In this document: positions 5,490-8,293 of the stretch, in pieces
How the letters are laid out: every line of letters starts with the position of its first letter
Numbering within the stretch: the first letter of the stretch is position 1
Origin: Vulcanimicrobiota bacterium
GTDB lineage: Bacteria > Vulcanimicrobiota > Vulcanimicrobiia > Vulcanimicrobiales > Vulcanimicrobiaceae
Direction of reading: 5' to 3'
DNA length: 8,293 bases
NCBI GenBank assembly: GCA_019245995.1
Contig: JAFAQW010000139.1
Location: forward strand, 1-8,293
Translations under genes and position numbers: made by a program
The notes under the pieces: model-generated
Database searches by the model: none
What the model was told of the DNA's origin: nothing
Seen by the model: the letters and a program-made list of their open reading frames with translations, nothing else

Positions 5490-6728
5490 GTGAAGGAAAC
5501 GAGGGCCGGAACGCCTCTCAGTCTGTACCAGCTGCTGGACGCGGACGTACTGGCCGACCCCTATCCGCTCTACCGTCGCCTTCGCACGGAAGACCCCGTC
5601 CACTGGGATCCGTACTTGCACGCCTGGGTCGTGACGCGGTACGAAGACGTGGTGACGGTTTTGACGCGGTTTTCCGCGGAACGAACGCCGTCGCCCGATT
5701 TCTTCGATGCTCTCGGAGCCCGTCAAATTCGACCGGTCGCAGAGGTCATGGTCAAGCAAATGCTGTTTTTGGACGCGCCCGAGCACACGCGCATACGCAA
5801 ACTAGCGGCGCCGGCATTCATGCCGGCGCGCGTCGCGGCGTTGCGCCAGCACATCGAAAGCATCACGATGGGACTGCTCGACGAAGTCGTTGAACGCGGC
5901 GAAGGCCGCATGGATCTCTTGAGAGACTTCGCGGAGCCGCTCCCCGCCATCGTGACGGGTGAGATGCTCGGCGTGCCGCGCGAAGACCATCGCAAACTCA
6001 AGGACTGGTCTGCCACGTTTGCAGGGGTCTTGGGGAATTTTCAGCACAATCCCGATCAACTCGAACCGGTACTCGATGCGGTCGAGAAGATGACGGCCTA
6101 TTTTCAGCAGGCGATTCTCGAGCAGCGAACGCGTCCGCGCGAAGGCCTCGTCCAAACTCTCATGTCGAGCGAAGTGGACGGCGATCGCCTAACGGAAGAA
6201 GAGGTCGTCGCGAACTGCATCATTACGATGGTCGGGGGGCAAGAAACGACGACCAATCTCATCGCCAGCGGGATGCTGGAGCTGCTGCGTCACCCCGATC
6301 AACTCGCGAAGCTGCGCGCGAAACCGGAGATCATGCCGACGGCGGTCGAAGAGCTGTTGCGCTACGTCAGCCCGACCCAGCACACGGCGCGCGTGGCGCC
6401 AGACGACGTCGTGCTGAGCGGAAAGGAGCTCAAAAAGCGCCAAGCCGTCATCGCCGTCACGGGCGCCGCCAACCGCGATCCCGACCGCTTTCCCGATCCG
6501 GATCGTCTCGACTTGGAGCGACCCGACAACCGGCACGTCGCGTTTGGATGGGCGGCGCATTTCTGTTTCGGTGCACCGTTGGCGCGCCTGGAGGCCCAGA
6601 TCGCTTTCGACGCGCTGCTGCGCAGGTTCGATGCGCTCGAACTTACCGAAGAGCCACTGGTGTGGCGTGAGAACCTCGCGCTGCGTGGCCTGAACGCGCT
6701 CCCGCTTCGGTACGAAGCGACGACGTGA
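5490..6728 (+). CDS. Cytochrome P450, probable hydroxylase of carrier-bound amino acid
   Basis: A 412-residue soluble bacterial P450 of usual length, without a membrane anchor. The I-helix oxygen-activation motif is GGQETT (249-254), the K-helix ExxR is E288-L-L-R291, and the haem loop is FGWAAHFCFG (352-361) with Cys359 as thiolate ligand. The second Gly of the classic FGxGxHxCxG is Ala355, a tolerated but notable change. It needs an external ferredoxin/reductase, not present here. It directly follows an A-PCP didomain gene, the arrangement of NovH/NovI and NikP1/NikQ in which the P450 beta-hydroxylates the aminoacyl-S-PCP; the same role is inferred here, probably on leucine. The start is GTG 5490: an in-frame stop at 5472-5474 and the next Met only at residue 87 leave no better option, though no Shine-Dalgarno site is visible. 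The gene is 15 nt after, and in the same frame as, the NRPS stop; its own TGA overlaps the next gene's GTG. Confidence 0.93.
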   Translation: MKETRAGTPLSLYQLLDADVLADPYPLYRRLRTEDPVHWDPYLHAWVVTRYEDVVTVLTRFSAERTPSPDFFDALGARQIRPVAEVMVKQMLFLDAPEHTRIRKLAAPAFMPARVAALRQHIESITMGLLDEVVERGEGRMDLLRDFAEPLPAIVTGEMLGVPREDHRKLKDWSATFAGVLGNFQHNPDQLEPVLDAVEKMTAYFQQAILEQRTRPREGLVQTLMSSEVDGDRLTEEEVVANCIITMVGGQETTTNLIASGMLELLRHPDQLAKLRAKPEIMPTAVEELLRYVSPTQHTARVAPDDVVLSGKELKKRQAVIAVTGAANRDPDRFPDPDRLDLERPDNRHVAFGWAAHFCFGAPLARLEAQIAFDALLRRFDALELTEEPLVWRENLALRGLNALPLRYEATT

Positions 6729-7822
6729 CCCCGCGCCTCCGCCCGGCAACGTTTGACGACTACCAGCAGATCGTAGGTTTAGAGACAACGCTGAGCGCCG
6801 ACGTGCCGTCGGAAGCACAATGGCGGCTACGGTGGACCGGCAACCCACTGTGGCCGACGCTGGAGCAGCGCTGGCCGATCGGCTGGGTGATGGAAGCTCA
6901 CGACGGCAAGATCGTGGGGTCCATCGGGAACATTCCGCTTCGGTACTACTTTCGAGGAGAACCGCTCGTTGCCACTACGGGTCGAGGCTGGGTGGTCGCG
7001 CCGGAATATCGGGGATTTGCGCTGTGGCTGCTCGAGGAACGCTTCAACCAATCCAACGTCGACTTGTTTATCGATACGACGATCAGCCCGCTGGCGCTGG
7101 CGGCTTTCGACGCATTTGCGTTGCGCGTTCCGGTTGGGGATTGGGAGACGATCGCGTACTTCGTGACCGGCCATCGCGCCTTCGCGACCAGGGCGCTCCA
7201 AAAGCTCAACGTGCCGCTCGCGCCCATATGGGCGACGCTCGCCGGACCGGCCTTGCGCTTGAAGGAATCGCTGATCGATAAGAAGCCGCCCCAGAGAGGC
7301 TCGTCGTTGAAGATCGACGACGCCGAGACCTTCGACTCTCGTTTCGATCTGTTCTGGCAAGAACTGCTGCGTCAGAATCCCGACACGCTGCTGGCCGCGC
7401 GCGACAGCGCGACGCTGGCGTGGTATTTCTCGTGCGCAATGCGCGCGCGCCGGCTGTGGATCCTGACGGCCACGCGCAGCGATCGGCTCGTCGCCTATTG
7501 CATCTTCAAACGGCAAAGCGCCGAGGGGCAACTCGCGCGCATGCGGCTCGTAGACTATCAGACGCTCGCACCGGAAGACGATCCGCTCGCCGACTTCCTT
7601 GCGATCGCGCTACAGCGGTGCGCCGTGCGAGGCGTAAGCGTCCTCGATCGTCCCGGCGTGGGCGTAACGCAGACCCACACGTTCGATGCGCATGCTCCGT
7701 ACCGGGCGAAACAGAGTTGGCCATTCTTTTACCGCGCGGTGAGCGCGGATCTTGCGGCCCAGCTTGCGCTTCCGCAGGCATGGGCTCCGTCAGCATACGA
7801 TGGCGACGCCAGCTTCGAGTGA
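6725..7822 (+). CDS. GNAT-like acyltransferase, possibly with two GNAT-like halves
   Basis: A 365-residue protein. The start LRPATFDDYQQIVGLE (5-20) is a typical first strand and helix of GNAT N-acetyltransferases. Residues 54-76 (VMEAHDGKIVGSIGNIPLRYYFR) give strands 2-3, and GWVVAPEYRGFALWLLEE (88-105) is motif A, where the V-x-P-x-x-R-G-x-x turn binds the acyl-CoA pyrophosphate. The second half (about 205-310), with LWILTATRSDRLVAYCIFKR (244-263) and a strand-helix pair at about 271-300, resembles a second, degenerate GNAT lobe, an inference from pattern only. The GTG start overlaps the P450 stop by 4 nt and no Shine-Dalgarno site is evident, so translation is likely coupled. In a pathway with no thioesterase or condensation domain, it is a candidate for N-acylating the amino acid or for moving the product off the carrier. 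The substrate is not known. Confidence 0.75.
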   Translation: MTPRLRPATFDDYQQIVGLETTLSADVPSEAQWRLRWTGNPLWPTLEQRWPIGWVMEAHDGKIVGSIGNIPLRYYFRGEPLVATTGRGWVVAPEYRGFALWLLEERFNQSNVDLFIDTTISPLALAAFDAFALRVPVGDWETIAYFVTGHRAFATRALQKLNVPLAPIWATLAGPALRLKESLIDKKPPQRGSSLKIDDAETFDSRFDLFWQELLRQNPDTLLAARDSATLAWYFSCAMRARRLWILTATRSDRLVAYCIFKRQSAEGQLARMRLVDYQTLAPEDDPLADFLAIALQRCAVRGVSVLDRPGVGVTQTHTFDAHAPYRAKQSWPFFYRAVSADLAAQLALPQAWAPSAYDGDASFE

Positions 7823-8293
7823 CGTTTACACCTGGGACGCATTACTCAACGGCGTGCACGTTTGGCAACTGCGCCCGCGTGAGCTGCGAGCGGAGCTCGC
7901 CGAAAGCCGGTCCTCGTTGCTATCGCAGGAAGAGCGGGATCGCTACGCGAGCTTTCAAACTACCCAAACGCGCGACGATTACCTAGCCGCCCGCGTCCTC
8001 TGCCGGGCGACGCTGTCGCGATATACCGGCCGCGATCCGCACGATTGGCGCTTCAGTGATGGCGCGCACGGTAAGCCCGCGCTCGTGGAGGCCGCGGAGT
8101 TCCCCTCGCTGCGCTTCAATCTGACGCATACCGATGATTTGGTGCTCTGCGCCGTCACGCGCGCAGGCGAAGTCGGCGTGGACGCGGAGCTTTGTGCGGG
8201 ACCCGTTGACGCAGCATTGGTCGCGCGTCATTTCCTTTCGCGCCGTCAGCACGAGCGGCTCGCCGCTTTGAACGAGAGCGAGCGACATGTCGC
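7800..8293 (+). CDS. Sfp-type 4'-phosphopantetheinyl transferase, N-terminal part (cut by right edge)
   Basis: The frame is open for 164 codons from ATG 7800 to the edge. It shows the Sfp/AcpT-type signature: VHVWQLRP near the N-terminus (19-26), an LAARVLCRATLSRY helix (62-75), GKPAL (91-95), FNLTHT (106-111, the FNxSHS-like motif) and VGVDAE (125-130), whose Asp128 and Glu130 correspond to Mg-binding residues of Sfp. The later W-x-x-KEA motif with the third acidic ligand lies beyond the window, so about a third of the usual 220-250 residues is missing. The enzyme transfers phosphopantetheine from CoA to a carrier Ser, here plausibly Ser550 of the didomain protein encoded upstream. The ATG lies within the preceding gene (23-nt overlap, different frame), consistent with the last visible member of the operon. 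No Shine-Dalgarno site stands out. Confidence 0.9.
   Translation, partial: MATPASSDVYTWDALLNGVHVWQLRPRELRAELAESRSSLLSQEERDRYASFQTTQTRDDYLAARVLCRATLSRYTGRDPHDWRFSDGAHGKPALVEAAEFPSLRFNLTHTDDLVLCAVTRAGEVGVDAELCAGPVDAALVARHFLSRRQHERLAALNESERHV

Noticed and set aside
4955..5893. A 312-codon plus-strand frame overlapping the NRPS and P450 genes.
   Set aside because: It is Arg/Ala/Gly-rich in the way expected of an out-of-frame reading of GC-rich genes, while both overlapped frames have complete family motifs.

Overview
The window is GC-rich, densely coded bacterial DNA with frequent GTG starts, overlapping genes and high-GC third codon positions. The genes do not fix the taxon. The style (NHL/SMP-30-like lipoprotein start, accessory NRPS-type genes, metallophosphoesterase) would fit a Gram-negative, GC-rich soil or environmental lineage such as Eremiobacterota-like or Acidobacteria-like bacteria. 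That placement is a guess.

Left part (1-3355): the 5' end of a lipoprotein gene runs off the left edge on the minus strand. It diverges from a plus-strand, membrane-anchored, exported calcineurin-like metallophosphoesterase (234-1724). The 3' end of that gene overlaps, tail to tail by 78 nt, a minus-strand Nudix hydrolase (1647-2258). The Nudix gene follows a CelD/BioF2-type GNAT acyltransferase (2270-3355), with 11 nt between the two. A Shine-Dalgarno sequence overlapping the acyltransferase stop codon favours a GTG start for the Nudix gene.

Middle (3356-3692): a 337-nt divergent intergenic region, lower in GC than its flanks, carries several dyad-symmetric elements. It is the likely control region for both the acyltransferase/Nudix pair and the biosynthetic operon.

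Right part (3693-8293, plus strand): a tightly packed four-gene operon. It encodes (i) a stand-alone NRPS adenylation-thiolation didomain whose binding-pocket residues read as the known leucine code, (ii) a cytochrome P450, (iii) a GNAT-like acyltransferase with a possible second GNAT-like half, and (iv) an Sfp-type 4'-phosphopantetheinyl transferase truncated by the right edge. The layout parallels the A-PCP plus P450 pairs that beta-hydroxylate a carrier-bound amino acid (NovH/NovI with Tyr, NikP1/NikQ with His). The inferred pathway is: the PPTase arms the carrier, the A domain loads leucine, the P450 oxidises leucyl-S-carrier, and the GNAT acylates or releases it. No condensation or thioesterase domain is visible, so the cassette could make a small hydroxy-leucine derivative or feed genes beyond the right edge. 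A 20-bp perfect palindrome is centred on the stop codon of the NRPS gene, just before the P450 start, and may set the ratio or coupling of the first two proteins.

I see no tRNA, rRNA, CRISPR array, insertion sequence or attachment site.
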